A stretch of 64,000 nt of DNA from Embleya scabrispora DSM 41855 (GTDB lineage: Bacteria > Actinomycetota > Actinomycetes > Streptomycetales > Streptomycetaceae). Location: NCBI RefSeq assembly GCF_000372745.1, contig NZ_KB889692.1:1-64000 (forward strand). The letters are read 5' to 3'. Below are positions 15,733-25,809 of this stretch, one piece after another. The position numbers were made by a program, and so were the translations under genes. The stretch's first letter is position 1. Every line of letters starts with the position of its first letter. Under the pieces are notes generated by a model. It had not been told where the DNA came from and did no database searches. It worked only from the letters and a program-made list of their open reading frames with translations.

Positions 15733-15782
15733 AGTGATGCGTACGTCGCACAATCCCGCCTGGTGATACGTACGTCTCACAA
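15733..15782. promoter_or_regulatory. Two tandem imperfect palindromes upstream of lysC
   Basis: Two 21-base sites, 29 bases apart start to start: GTGATGCGTACGTCGCACAAT and GTGATACGTACGTCTCACAAT. Each has an ACGTACGT-type centre flanked by GTGA/TCAC-like arms. They end about 75 bases before the lysC start and lie upstream of a possible -10 (TAGACT at 15816). Binding by a dimeric regulator is inferred; the protein is unknown. Confidence 0.55.
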
Positions 15783-15857
15783 TGTGAATAAAGCTTTGCC
15801 CGCTGTGCGGCCTAGTTAGACTGAGGCGACCGCACAGATATCAAGCGAGGAGCGCAC

Positions 15858-17122
<1,265 letters not shown>

Positions 17123-17126
<4 letters not shown>

Positions 17127-18190
17127 CCCGCAAGGACAAGCCCACCCTGGCCGTGGTCGGCGCCACCGGCGCGGTCGGCACGGTGATGCTCGAACTGCTC
17201 TCCACCCGCCAGGACGTGTGGGGCGAGATCCGGCTGATCGCCTCCGCGCGCAGCGCGGGCAAGAAGCTCGTCGTGCGCGGCGAGGAGGTCGAGGTCATCG
17301 CGCTGAGCGAGGAATGCTTCGACGGCGTGGACGTCGCGATGTTCGACGTGCCCGACGAGGTCTCCGCGCACTGGGCGCCGATCGCCGCGAGCAAGGGCGC
17401 GGTCGCGGTGGACAACTCCGGCGCGTTCCGGATGGACCCCGAGGTCCCGCTCGTGGTGCCCGAGGTCAACGCCGCCGCGGCGCGGGTGCGGCCGCGCGGC
17501 ATCATCTCCAACCCCAACTGCACGACGCTGACCATGGTCGTCGCCCTGGGCGCGCTGCACGCCGAGCTGGGCCTCAAGGAGCTCGTCGTCGCGTCGTACC
17601 AGGCCGCGTCCGGCGCCGGGCAGCCCGGTGTCGACGCGCTGCGCGAGCAGATCGGCAAGGTCGCGGGCAGCCAGACGCTGGGCACTCAGCCCGGCGACGT
17701 GCGCCGCGCGGTGGGCGACTTCGGTCCGTTCCCGGCGCCGCTCGCGCTCAACGTGGTGCCGTGGGCCGGTTCGCTCAAGGACGACGGCTGGTCGTCCGAG
17801 GAGCTCAAGGTCCGCAACGAGTCCCGCAAGATCCTGGGGCTGCCCGACCTGAAGGTGCACACGACCTGCGTGCGCGTCCCGGTGATCACCACGCACTCGC
17901 TCGCGGTGCACGCCGTGTTCGAGAACGAGGTCTCGGTCGCCCGCGCGCACGAGATCCTGGACGGTGCTCCCGGCGTCGTGCTGTGCGACGACCCGGAGAA
18001 CGGCGAGTTCCCGACGCCGGCCGACGTGGTCGGCACCGACCCGACCTGGGTCGGCCGGGTGCGTCGTTCGATCGACGACCCGTTCGCGCTCGACATGTTC
18101 ATGTGCGGGGACAACCTGCGCAAGGGCGCGGCGCTGAACACCGCCCAGATCGCCGAGGTCGTCGCCGCGGAACTGGTCGAGCGCGACTAG
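17123..18190 (+). CDS. asd: Aspartate-semialdehyde dehydrogenase
   Basis: 355 residues. Converts aspartyl phosphate to the semialdehyde with NADPH. The N-terminal nucleotide loop is [16 protein letters not shown], the catalytic Cys lies in [11 protein letters not shown] (about residue 133), and a substrate region VAPSY-like segment reads [15 protein letters not shown]. It overlaps lysC and is followed by a strong hairpin, so lysC-asd forms a complete two-gene operon. Confidence 0.98.
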
Positions 18191-18210
18191 CCCCGGACCG
18201 CGGACCGTTG

Positions 18211-18249
18211 CGGCAGCCGGTGTTCCCCGAGTGGGGACACCGGCTGCCG
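18211..18249. terminator. Hairpin terminator after asd
   Basis: Stem CGGCAGCCGGTGT-CCCC / GGGG-CACCGGCTGCCG with one mismatch and a 3-base loop; there is no T-tract, as usual in high-GC actinomycetes. Confidence 0.75.
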
Positions 18250-18395
18250 TGCGTGCGGCGGCCGCTTCCCCGCCCCGAGTAGCTGACTGCGCATCACCCG
18301 GCCCACTACGGTGGGCGGATGTGTGGCTGAGCCGACGACCGTCCCCGGATCGCAGGCGTATACAACCTTCCCGGGGGGTCGAGTGTCCAACAGTC

Positions 18396-18992
18396 GTGGC
18401 AGAAATGGTCGTGAGGGCGGAACCGGTGCTGCGCCCGGTCCGAATGCCTGTGGTCGGCGCGCTGGATCAGGGCGTTTCGGGAGTTTCCGTGTCCTCTGAC
18501 GCGGGCGTCTCGATAGACGTCCTCACCGAGACCTATCGCGCCCACTATGGTTCGTTGTTGCGCTTGGCTTCCCTGTTGCTCGACGACACCGATTCGTGTG
18601 AGGACGTGGTGCAGGAGTCGTTCGTCCGGGTGCACACCGCCCGGCACCGGTTGCGCGAGGCCGACAAGACGCTCGCCTACCTGCGGCAGACCGTGGTGAA
18701 CCTGTCCCGGTCCACGCTGCGGCGGCGGATCATGGGCATGCGATTGCTGTCCAAGCCCGAGCCGGAGTCCACGAGTACCGAGGACGGCTCGCGGCACGTG
18801 TTGGAACGGGACGTACTGGTAAGGGCGTTGCGCGAATTGCAACGACGGCAGCGGGAAGTGATCGTGCTGCGCTATTACGCTGATCTGACAGAGGCTCAGG
18901 TGGCCGATCTGCTCGGACTGTCGGTCGGCTCGGTGAAGGCGTACGCCTCACGCGGACTGGAAGCCCTCCGGGCCCGGATGGAGACGCCGTGA
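18396..18992 (+). CDS. ECF RNA polymerase sigma factor, SigE-family type
   Basis: About 198 residues from GTG 18396 (GGGGGGTCGAG upstream); ATG 18405 or later starts are possible. Region 2 is YRAHYGSLLRLASLLLDDT followed by CEDVVQESFVRVH; region 4 is LQRRQREVIVLRYYADLTE, AQVADLLGLSVGSVKAYASR. It would direct core polymerase to a small regulon. The next gene overlaps by four bases and encodes a membrane protein of anti-sigma size, so the pair is likely a sigma factor and its membrane-bound controller. Confidence 0.92.
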   Translation: MAEMVVRAEPVLRPVRMPVVGALDQGVSGVSVSSDAGVSIDVLTETYRAHYGSLLRLASLLLDDTDSCEDVVQESFVRVHTARHRLREADKTLAYLRQTVVNLSRSTLRRRIMGMRLLSKPEPESTSTEDGSRHVLERDVLVRALRELQRRQREVIVLRYYADLTEAQVADLLGLSVGSVKAYASRGLEALRARMETP

Positions 18993-19978
18993 CGAACGAC
19001 CCGGGGACCTTTGGTCCCGACCCCGACGACCTCGCGGCAGAGGTACGCCGGCGACTGCATGCGGCGGTCGCCGACGTGCAGCCCTCGTCGGACGCGCTGG
19101 ACCGGCTGCGCGTGGCGGTGCCGGCTCGGCGCCGACAGCGGCGGGTGGCCACGCTCGGCGCCGCCGGGCTGGTGGCGGCGCTGCTGGTCGGCACACCCGT
19201 GCTGCGCACCGCGGTGGACGGCGGCGGCGACTCGAAGTCGAATGTCAGCGGGACCCAGCCGTCGGCGGGCACGGTCAACGCCACCGAGCCGTTGCCGGGG
19301 CCGAGCGAGGGGATGAGCGCCGGGATCCCGGGCGGGGCCGGCCAGTCCCATCCGGCGACCCGAGGCGGCACCCCGAGCAGCGGATCCGGCGCCTCGATCG
19401 CTCCGACGAGCGGGCTGAGCGCGGGTGCCGGGCAGAGCGCGCCGCCCGCGAGCAGCGCGCCGCCGACCGGGACCGCGCCGCCGGTGAAGCCGACACCCGC
19501 GTGTCTGACCACCGACCTGTCCGGGGAGGACGCCCGACTCGGACCGGTCGGTACCGACGGCCTGGCGTACGGCGTACTCCAGGTGCGCAGCAACGCGGCC
19601 AAGGACTGCCAGGTGACCGGGCCCGGAGTGGTCTCGGTGGGCTCCCCGCCCGGCAACCCGCCCGTGCAGGTCACCGTGCACCAGCACACGGCCGGCGACG
19701 GTGCGGCCGGGTTGCCGCTGCTGCCGGAGACGGCGGGCACGGTGATCGTCCTTCGACCGGGCCAGGCGTACGAGTTCCAGTTCGCGTGGCAACCGCAGGT
19801 GCCGGGCGCGGACGGCAGGTGCGCCCCCGACGCGCCCAAGGCGCCGGTGCCCGCGCTCGGCTACGCGCTCGTGGCCAACGACTTCAACGTGGCCAAGGTG
19901 GCGCTGACGCCCACGTGCGGCGGCACCGTGTTCCGCACCGACATCTATCGGACGGGGGAGTACCCGCGCGCGAGGTGA
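18989..19978 (+). CDS. Membrane-anchored protein, probable regulator of the adjacent sigma factor
   Basis: 329 residues. The N-terminal cytoplasmic 50 residues (LAAEVRRRLHAAVADVQPS, then ALDRLRVAVPARRRQR) precede a single membrane segment (LGAAGLVAALLVGTPVL, about residues 56-72). A Gly/Ser/Pro-rich linker of about 90 residues leads to an exported domain with paired Cys residues (ACLTTD and AKDCQVTG; GRCAPD and PTCGGT) resembling DUF4232-type beta domains. The anti-sigma role is inferred from gene order and topology; no ZAS motif is present. Confidence 0.8.
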   Translation: MTNDPGTFGPDPDDLAAEVRRRLHAAVADVQPSSDALDRLRVAVPARRRQRRVATLGAAGLVAALLVGTPVLRTAVDGGGDSKSNVSGTQPSAGTVNATEPLPGPSEGMSAGIPGGAGQSHPATRGGTPSSGSGASIAPTSGLSAGAGQSAPPASSAPPTGTAPPVKPTPACLTTDLSGEDARLGPVGTDGLAYGVLQVRSNAAKDCQVTGPGVVSVGSPPGNPPVQVTVHQHTAGDGAAGLPLLPETAGTVIVLRPGQAYEFQFAWQPQVPGADGRCAPDAPKAPVPALGYALVANDFNVAKVALTPTCGGTVFRTDIYRTGEYPRAR

Positions 19979-20080
19979 GCTCCCGCGGTGCCGCGGACTC
20001 GGGGGCGGGGTCGGGCCTGTACCCGCGTGCGAGGTGACACCCGCGCTCGGGCGCCGTCGGACGGCGGTTACCGTTGGGGG

Positions 20081-20872
20081 GTGTACCGGTTCCTGCTCCA
20101 GCCACGCTGGCTGGCCTTCCACATGATCGTGCTCGTCGCGGTCCCGGTGTGCGCGGCGCTGGGGTTGTGGCAGTTCCACCGCTACGGCGAGCACAAGGGC
20201 GGCGGGAGCACCGGGGAGAAGGTGTCCGCGGCTCCCGCGGTGCCGATCGGTGAGCTCGTGCCGCTCGGCGGCCGGGTCGAGGGAGCCGATCGCGGCCGCT
20301 CGGTCACGGTCAGCGGCACCTACGACGTGAGCCGCCAACTCGTGGTGCCCGGGCGCCGACTCGACGGGCGCACGGGGTCGTACGTGGTCACCCCGCTGCT
20401 GGTCGCCGGGGCGCCCGCGGTCGTGGTCAACCGGGGCTGGGTCGAGGGAAGCAGCGTGCCCGCGCCACCGGCCGGGCCGGTCACCGTCACCGGTCGGCTG
20501 GAGTGGTCGGAGGCGGAGCACACCTCGGACGCCGAACGCGCCACCGACCTGCGGGCCGGTCAGCTCTCCATGATCAGCACGCCCGAGCTGGTCAACATGC
20601 TGCCGTATCCGCTCACCGACGGGTTCGTCGCGCTGACCGCGCAGACCCCGGCCGCCGATTCGGCCGCGCTGGCGCCGATGCCACCGGTCAAGGAGGCCGA
20701 GGGCGGCGGGATTTCGGGCCGGGCGTGGCAGAACCTCGGCTATACCGCGCAGTGGTTCGTCTTCGCGGGCGCCGCGGTGTTCGTGTGGTGGCGCGTGGTC
20801 CGCCGGGAGGCGGACGATCGGGCCGAGGAGCGGGAGGCGGAGCTGCTCGCGGAACTGGGCGTCAAGAGCTGA
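20081..20872 (+). CDS. SURF1-family cytochrome oxidase assembly protein
   Basis: 263 residues from GTG 20081. Two terminal membrane segments flank an external domain, as in SURF1: FHMIVLVAVPVCAALGLWQF (about 13-32) with the family W-Q motif, and a C-terminal TAQWFVFAGAAVFVWWRVV. The core holds GRRLDGRTGSYVVTPLL and VVVNRGWVEG, both conserved. It assists heme insertion into the aa3-type terminal oxidase. The longer frame from 19988 was rejected because the GTG directly precedes YRFLLQPRW. Confidence 0.92.
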   Translation: MYRFLLQPRWLAFHMIVLVAVPVCAALGLWQFHRYGEHKGGGSTGEKVSAAPAVPIGELVPLGGRVEGADRGRSVTVSGTYDVSRQLVVPGRRLDGRTGSYVVTPLLVAGAPAVVVNRGWVEGSSVPAPPAGPVTVTGRLEWSEAEHTSDAERATDLRAGQLSMISTPELVNMLPYPLTDGFVALTAQTPAADSAALAPMPPVKEAEGGGISGRAWQNLGYTAQWFVFAGAAVFVWWRVVRREADDRAEEREAELLAELGVKS

Positions 20873-20978
20873 CACCCAGCCCCGTCGGGTACGCGGGCGC
20901 CGCCGGGGCTTGCCGCGGATCCCGGTGGATCAAGCCGGCGCGGGCCGCCGGGACCCGCCGGGATCCGCCGGACAGGCC

Positions 20979-22850
20979 CTACGCCGGGTTCGGGATCGGC
21001 AGGCCGATGACCCGGTCGACGAAGGCGAACTCCTTGCGCAGTTGCCGGATGCGCTCCTCGACGACCAGCGAGCCGTGGCCCGCGTCGTAGCGGTAGACCT
21101 CGTGCGGCTTGCCGAGTTCCGCCAGACGCGCGACGTAGTTCTCGATCTGCTTGATCGGGCAGCGCGGGTCGTTCTCGCCGGCGCTGATGTAGACCGGTAC
21201 CCGCACCTTCTCGACGTAGGTCAGCGGCGAGGACGCGGCCCAGCGCTCGGGCACCTCCTCGGGCGTACCGCCCAGCAGCGTGCGGTCCATCGCCTTCAAC
21301 ACGTCCATCTCGTCGTGGTACGCCGTGACGTAGTCCGCGACCGGCACCGCGGCCAGGCCCAGCGCCCACGCGTCGGGCTGGACGCCCAGGCCCAGCAGGG
21401 TCAGATAGCCGCCCCACGAGCCACCGGAGAGCACGATCCGCTCGGGGTCGGCCAGGCCCGACTCGACGGCCCACTCGCGCACCGCGCCGATGTCCTCCAG
21501 CTCGATCAGGCCGATCCGTACCCGCAGCGCGTCGGTCCAGTCCTTGCCGTAGCCGGTCGAGCCCCGGTAGTTGACCCGGACCACCGCGAAGCCGTGGTCG
21601 ACCCAGGCCGCGACGTCCGCCGCGAAGTGGTCGCCGTCGTGCGCGGTGGGCCCGCCGTGGATGTTGAACACGGTCGGGAAGGGACCCTCGCCGGCGGGCT
21701 TGGACACCAGCGCGTGCACCTTGCCGCCCGGCCCCTCGACCCAGGCGTCGGAGACCGGGACCGAACCGGGCGGGCGCTCGCCGGGCGGGGTGAGCAGCAC
21801 GTCCCCCGAGGTCGAGCGCAGCTCGGAGGGGGTCGAACCGCTCGACCAGTGGTACTCGACACTGCCGTCGGGCCGGGCGCCGGCGCCGCCGATGGTGCCC
21901 GGCGGGGTGTCGATCCGGGTGAGTTCCTCGCTCGCCAGGTCGTAGCGGTACAGCTCGGAACGCCCGTGTTGCTCGTGGTCGATCAGCAGCGCACGACCGT
22001 CCGGATACCAGTCGGCGGACAGGTCGCCGGGCAGCCCGAGGTCGAGTTCGGTCTCGACGCCGGTCAGCGGTTCCCACAGCAGCGGCTCGTCCCGGCCGCG
22101 GCGCTGGTGGATGACCAGTACGCGCTGGTCGCCGGCGACGGGGGAGAAGCCCATCGCGGACAGGTCCGAGTCCGGCTGGCCGCCCTCGGGGCCGTCGTGC
22201 AGGTCGGCCACGTGCGTGCCGTCCAGGCGCAGTACGCGCAGCGACGCGTGCATCGCGTCGCCGTGCTCGTTGTGCGCGATGGCCAGGTGGGTGCCGTCCT
22301 CGGACAGCGCGGACAACCACGCCGACTCGGTGTGGCGGTACACGGTCACCGGCTCGGCGCCGGGGCGGGCGACGTGGATCGTGGAGCCCTCGTCGTCGGT
22401 CATCCGGCCGACCACGACGGTGCCGTCGTTGGCCAGGCCGAGGCCGCCCGGGTAGGACGGCTCCAGGCCGGGGACGGCGACCTCGTCCGGGCCGCCGTCG
22501 AACGGCTGGCGCATCCAGACGCCCAGTTCGTCGCCGTCGGTGTCCGCGAACCACCAGATCCAGTGCCCGTCCGGGCTGATCCGGGTCGCCGAGGTGCCGT
22601 TGGGTCGGTCGGTCACCTGGCGTTGCGCACCGCTGACCCGGTCCCACGCGTACACCTCGAAGGTGCCGGAGGCGTTGGAGACGAAGACGGACTTCGCCGG
22701 CGCGTGGTCGGCCCAGCGCGGCAGGCCGATCCGGGCCGCGCGGTAGCGGCGTTCCCAGGCCGGGACGGGGGGCGGCGGCGCGTCGGTCGGGGTCTGCGGT
22801 TCGGTGGCGGTGGCGGTGGCGTCGAAGGCGCTGTTCTCACGAGCGGGCAT
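20979..22850 (-). CDS. S9-family serine peptidase (prolyl oligopeptidase/acylaminoacyl peptidase type)
   Basis: 623 residues. The N-terminal two thirds form a beta-propeller (repeats such as TRISPDGHWIWWFAD, ADWYPDGRALLIDH, TIGGAGARPDGSVEYHW). The C-terminal alpha/beta hydrolase contains the serine elbow GGSWGGYLT, the acid region SAGENDPRCPI and the His in YDAGHGSLV. It degrades short peptides in the cytoplasm. ATG 22850 was chosen; TTG 22862 is in frame but has no advantage. It is the last gene of a reverse-strand operon, 12 bases after the NlpC/P60-like gene. Confidence 0.95.
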   Translation of the reverse strand: MPARENSAFDATATATEPQTPTDAPPPPVPAWERRYRAARIGLPRWADHAPAKSVFVSNASGTFEVYAWDRVSGAQRQVTDRPNGTSATRISPDGHWIWWFADTDGDELGVWMRQPFDGGPDEVAVPGLEPSYPGGLGLANDGTVVVGRMTDDEGSTIHVARPGAEPVTVYRHTESAWLSALSEDGTHLAIAHNEHGDAMHASLRVLRLDGTHVADLHDGPEGGQPDSDLSAMGFSPVAGDQRVLVIHQRRGRDEPLLWEPLTGVETELDLGLPGDLSADWYPDGRALLIDHEQHGRSELYRYDLASEELTRIDTPPGTIGGAGARPDGSVEYHWSSGSTPSELRSTSGDVLLTPPGERPPGSVPVSDAWVEGPGGKVHALVSKPAGEGPFPTVFNIHGGPTAHDGDHFAADVAAWVDHGFAVVRVNYRGSTGYGKDWTDALRVRIGLIELEDIGAVREWAVESGLADPERIVLSGGSWGGYLTLLGLGVQPDAWALGLAAVPVADYVTAYHDEMDVLKAMDRTLLGGTPEEVPERWAASSPLTYVEKVRVPVYISAGENDPRCPIKQIENYVARLAELGKPHEVYRYDAGHGSLVVEERIRQLRKEFAFVDRVIGLPIPNPA

Positions 22851-22862
22851 GTCGCAATTCAA

Positions 22863-23375
22863 CTACGGGAGGGGGTGATTGTGTTCCGTCACCGAGCGGC
22901 ACCGTTTGACTCCGAACAGGCGTGAGTAGCCGGGGTGCGCGGCGAATTCGGCGTACGACCAGACGGCCGGCCGACCGACCTCCCGGCACAGGTGCAGCAC
23001 CCGATCCGGGCCCAGATGAACCCCGACGTGCGCGGCGTAGCCCGGATCCCGGTCCGGGCGCGGGCCGGCGTCGAACAGGAGCAGATCCAGCGGCGCGGGC
23101 TCGGTGACCCGCACGGTCGCGGTGTCGTCGGCCCACAACTCGGACGAGCGCAGCGGCGGGACGTGCAGGCCGTGGTGGGCGAGGAAGGCGTACGCGTACA
23201 GCTGGCAGTTGGCGCCGGCCGTCAGGTCACCGGCCGCGACGGCCTGCGGGTGTCGGGCGTAGACGTAGGGGACGGCCCGAAAGCGTGGCGGGAGCACGGG
23301 TGACGGGAGGACGGACAGTGAGGGGTGGTCGGGGGTGTCGGTCTGCGGTGACGGACGGTCAGGAGTGTCGGGCAT
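22863..23375 (-). CDS. NlpC/P60-like hydrolase, putative
   Basis: 170 residues. The Cys in TAGANCQLYAYAFLAHHG (about residue 57) and the His in GYAAHVGVHLGPDRVLHL (about residue 120) are at the spacing expected for an NlpC/P60 papain-like fold. No signal peptide is present; a Pro/Thr/Asp-rich 25-residue leader comes first. Members cleave peptide bonds in peptidoglycan or related substrates; the cytoplasmic form may act on turnover peptides. The start lies inside the end of the MFS gene (17-base overlap), suggesting a shared role in uptake and breakdown of a peptide or amide compound. Confidence 0.75.
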   Translation of the reverse strand: MPDTPDRPSPQTDTPDHPSLSVLPSPVLPPRFRAVPYVYARHPQAVAAGDLTAGANCQLYAYAFLAHHGLHVPPLRSSELWADDTATVRVTEPAPLDLLLFDAGPRPDRDPGYAAHVGVHLGPDRVLHLCREVGRPAVWSYAEFAAHPGYSRLFGVKRCRSVTEHNHPLP

Positions 23376-24684
23376 GCTTCGGATTCAACCCGAGGCAGAC
23401 CGCCAGTTCCACCAACGTCATCGCGAACAGCACGCCGAACACCGCCGTGTACTCGCCGGTCGCGTCGTGGATCGTGCCGAACACGATCTGCAGCACGGCG
23501 GCGATCGGATAGCCGATCAGGAACGTCATCGCGGACAGCCGGCCGGCCGCCGCCGGGCTCGGCGCGAAGCGGACGAGCATCACCAGCATCAACGGGAACG
23601 CGCCGCCGAGGGTGAGGCCGAGCAGCGCGATGGTGGGCCACGGCGCCAGATTCGGCGCGAACGCGAGCAGGCCCATGCCGACCACGGCCCCCGCGACGGT
23701 GACCGCGAACAGCGGCCGAGGGTCGGTGAAGCGGTCCGCGAGCAGTGGGATCACCAGGCCGGAGACGATGCCGGTGAGGCCGAACACGGACAGCAGCAGC
23801 CCGGCCCGCTCGGCGCTCCAGCCCTGCTCCTCGTAGGCGGCGGGAACCCAGCCGACCACGCCGTAGTACGCGCTGGTCTGCATGACCAGGAAGACCGCCA
23901 GGATCCAGGCCACGGGGCGTCGCCAGGGGGAGGTGTCGGGCGCCGCGGCGGCCGGTGCGGGCGTGGGCGGCGTGGGCCGGGCCGCGGTCGCGTCGGTGGT
24001 GCCTGCGCGGCTCGGGCCGGTGGACCTCGTGCGGCTCGGGTCGGTCCGTACCGGCTTCGCGCGTCGGATCACCGGCAGCCAGGCGAGCAGCCCCAGCACG
24101 GCGGGGACCGCGACCACGCCGAGGGAGAGCTGCCAGGACCCGAATCCGTCCGACAGCGGTACGGCGAGTGCGCTCGCGCCCGCCGCGCCGACGCCGACCG
24201 CCGCGCTGTACAACCCGGTGACCGCCCCCGCGTGCTCGGCGAAGTGCGTCTTGACCACACCCGGCAGCGCCGCGCCCAGGACCGCGATCCCGGCGCCGGC
24301 GACCAACGTGCCCAGGAAGAGCAGTACGACCGAGGCCCCACCCAGCCGGATCAGCACCCCCACCAGCAGCACGACCACCGACGCGGCCACGGTGCGCTCA
24401 TACCCGTACCGCGCGGCCCCCCGATGCGCGAGCGGCGCGAACACCCCCATCGACACCACCGGAATCGCCGTCAACACTCCGGCAGCGGCCCCCGACAGCC
24501 CGAGATCGTCCCGAATGGAGGTGAGCAGCGGCGGCACATCCGTGATCGCCCCACGCAAATTGATTGCGATCAGGAACAGCGCGACCAACGTCAGCACGGC
24601 CCCGGGCGCCCGACCGGTTCGCCTGCCCGGCGCCGACTCGGCGACGACGGGGTCACGGCGCATCCGCGCACGGGCTGACGGCAT
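23359..24684 (-). CDS. MFS transporter, CynX/NimT (cyanate transporter) type
   Basis: 441 residues from ATG 24684. Twelve membrane segments can be traced, starting with TLVALFLIAINLRGAITDVP, whose N-L-R-x-x-I-T-D pattern marks the CynX/NimT group. A Thr/Arg/Ala-rich cytoplasmic loop sits in the middle (about 210-260). In-frame readings extending upstream to 25194 join a regulator remnant and were rejected. The substrate is probably a small organic anion or nitrogen compound. The first gene of the operon with the NlpC/P60-like and S9 genes. Confidence 0.92.
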   Translation of the reverse strand: MPSARARMRRDPVVAESAPGRRTGRAPGAVLTLVALFLIAINLRGAITDVPPLLTSIRDDLGLSGAAAGVLTAIPVVSMGVFAPLAHRGAARYGYERTVAASVVVLLVGVLIRLGGASVVLLFLGTLVAGAGIAVLGAALPGVVKTHFAEHAGAVTGLYSAAVGVGAAGASALAVPLSDGFGSWQLSLGVVAVPAVLGLLAWLPVIRRAKPVRTDPSRTRSTGPSRAGTTDATAARPTPPTPAPAAAAPDTSPWRRPVAWILAVFLVMQTSAYYGVVGWVPAAYEEQGWSAERAGLLLSVFGLTGIVSGLVIPLLADRFTDPRPLFAVTVAGAVVGMGLLAFAPNLAPWPTIALLGLTLGGAFPLMLVMLVRFAPSPAAAGRLSAMTFLIGYPIAAVLQIVFGTIHDATGEYTAVFGVLFAMTLVELAVCLGLNPKHARHS

Positions 24685-24873
24685 GGCTGTACTACCTCGT
24701 TCGTAAAGACGACAACGGCTGCACTCGCCGACCCCCGGCGGGGCGAATCGAAGCCGACCAACCGGACAACCATAGACACCGGCCGCTTGATTCCCGCAGG
24801 CCGGCGCCGTGCCCGACTCGGACACCGACCGTCGCTCTACCGGCCCTGCCCCGGCTTGGCCGCCGTCGCGGTA

Positions 24874-25194
24874 CTCAGCCCGGGTTGCCCGCTGTTCTTC
24901 GGACAGCGGAGGCAGCCTACGCTCGAAGATGGTTCGGACATACGTCTCTGATTGCAGCAGTCCCGGGACCGCCCGGCACTCGTATGTGTACAGCGACACC
25001 GCGTCCTCCTCGATCCCCGCCCACTGCCGGAACCACGACGCCAACCCCGCCTTACGCGACAAGCTCTGCGCCGCCGCCTTCAGCACGCGCCCCGCGGTCG
25101 GTCCGAGCGCCGCTTCGGAGCGTGTCACCAGGTCCCTGGGCGGGAAGCGCTTGCCCTGCTCGATTTTGGCGACGTAGTGACCCGAGTAGCCCAC
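24874..25194 (-). pseudogene. Remnant of an XRE/DUF5753 transcriptional regulator
   Basis: 107 residues recognisable on the reverse strand: VGYSGHYVAKIEQGKRFPPR is the second half of the XRE helix-turn-helix, and SWFRQWAGIEEDAVSLYTYE and VPGLLQSETYVRTIFERR are the start of DUF5753. The first half of the helix-turn-helix and about 120 C-terminal residues are missing. The frame runs on by chance into the MFS gene. Intact relatives in Streptomyces are about 280 residues. Confidence 0.85.
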
Positions 25195-25204
25195 GAGTGG
25201 CGCG

Positions 25205-25444
25205 AACTTCGCACTGCGACTCGCCTACGACAGGGCGACCGGTGTGGTTCGGGTCGAGGTGGCCGACGCTCACCCCGCCCGACCCGTGAGTGCGCCGCCG
25301 GCCGCAGATGCCGAGAGCGGCCGGGGCCTGATGCTCGTCGATTCCGTCGCGGCCTGTTGGGGAGTGACCGAGCGATCGGGGCCGGGCAAGGTCGTCTTCG
25401 CGGAAATGGATACTCGCGAAGAGGAGGCTCCCGGGCCTGGATGA
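25205..25444 (+). pseudogene. Remnant of an anti-sigma-type ATP-binding protein (HATPase_c_2), C-terminus only
   Basis: The plus frame reads NFALRLAYDRATGVVRVEVAD, then ESGRGLMLVDSVAACWGVTE and SGPGKVVFAEMD. This is the C-terminal half of RsbW-like regulators, with the G2-box GRGL. The ATP-lid and the N-terminal helix with the catalytic Asn are absent. It begins about ten bases from the XRE remnant, which faces the other way. In Streptomyces such genes are normally divergent neighbours. Confidence 0.85.
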
Positions 25445-25809
25445 GTCGATGGCCGGCGACCTCGCGCGCCGCCTGTCCGGTGCGCCGCTCCGCGAACAGG
25501 CGGCCTGTGGGTCGTTTTCGCCGGCCCCGAAGCTCGAAGCACAGGCTTCGGGTGGCGAGCGTCGAGATTCGAGACCCGAGCGCCTTCTTATTGGATTGGG
25601 TGGTTCATTAACCCACCCACCCGCCCTCCCTGTGCGCGTGAGGCGCACGAGAGGTGCGCGCGACCTCATCGCAATCTGCATGTATGACTATTCGTGACCA
25701 GCTTGCCGCGCAGCGTTGCAGCGCCATAAGTTCGCGACAACGAACGACCCCGGCAGGTGCACCAACACCGAACCGGGGTCTGACCACAACGATCGTGAAA
25801 GGCGATCCC
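25445..25809. other. Region without a supported gene
   Basis: 365 bases between the ATPase remnant and the HTH gene. Local GC falls near 25690-25760, and the promoter of the next gene probably lies there. Small open frames exist but lack codon bias. Confidence 0.4.

Noticed and set aside
20910-22925. 671-codon plus-strand frame opposite the S9 peptidase
   Set aside because: Shadow frame; the reverse strand encodes the catalytic triad and propeller repeats.
23359-25194. Fusion protein of a regulator and an MFS transporter
   Set aside because: The regulator half is a truncated remnant that runs into the transporter by chance; the transporter has its own ATG at 24684.
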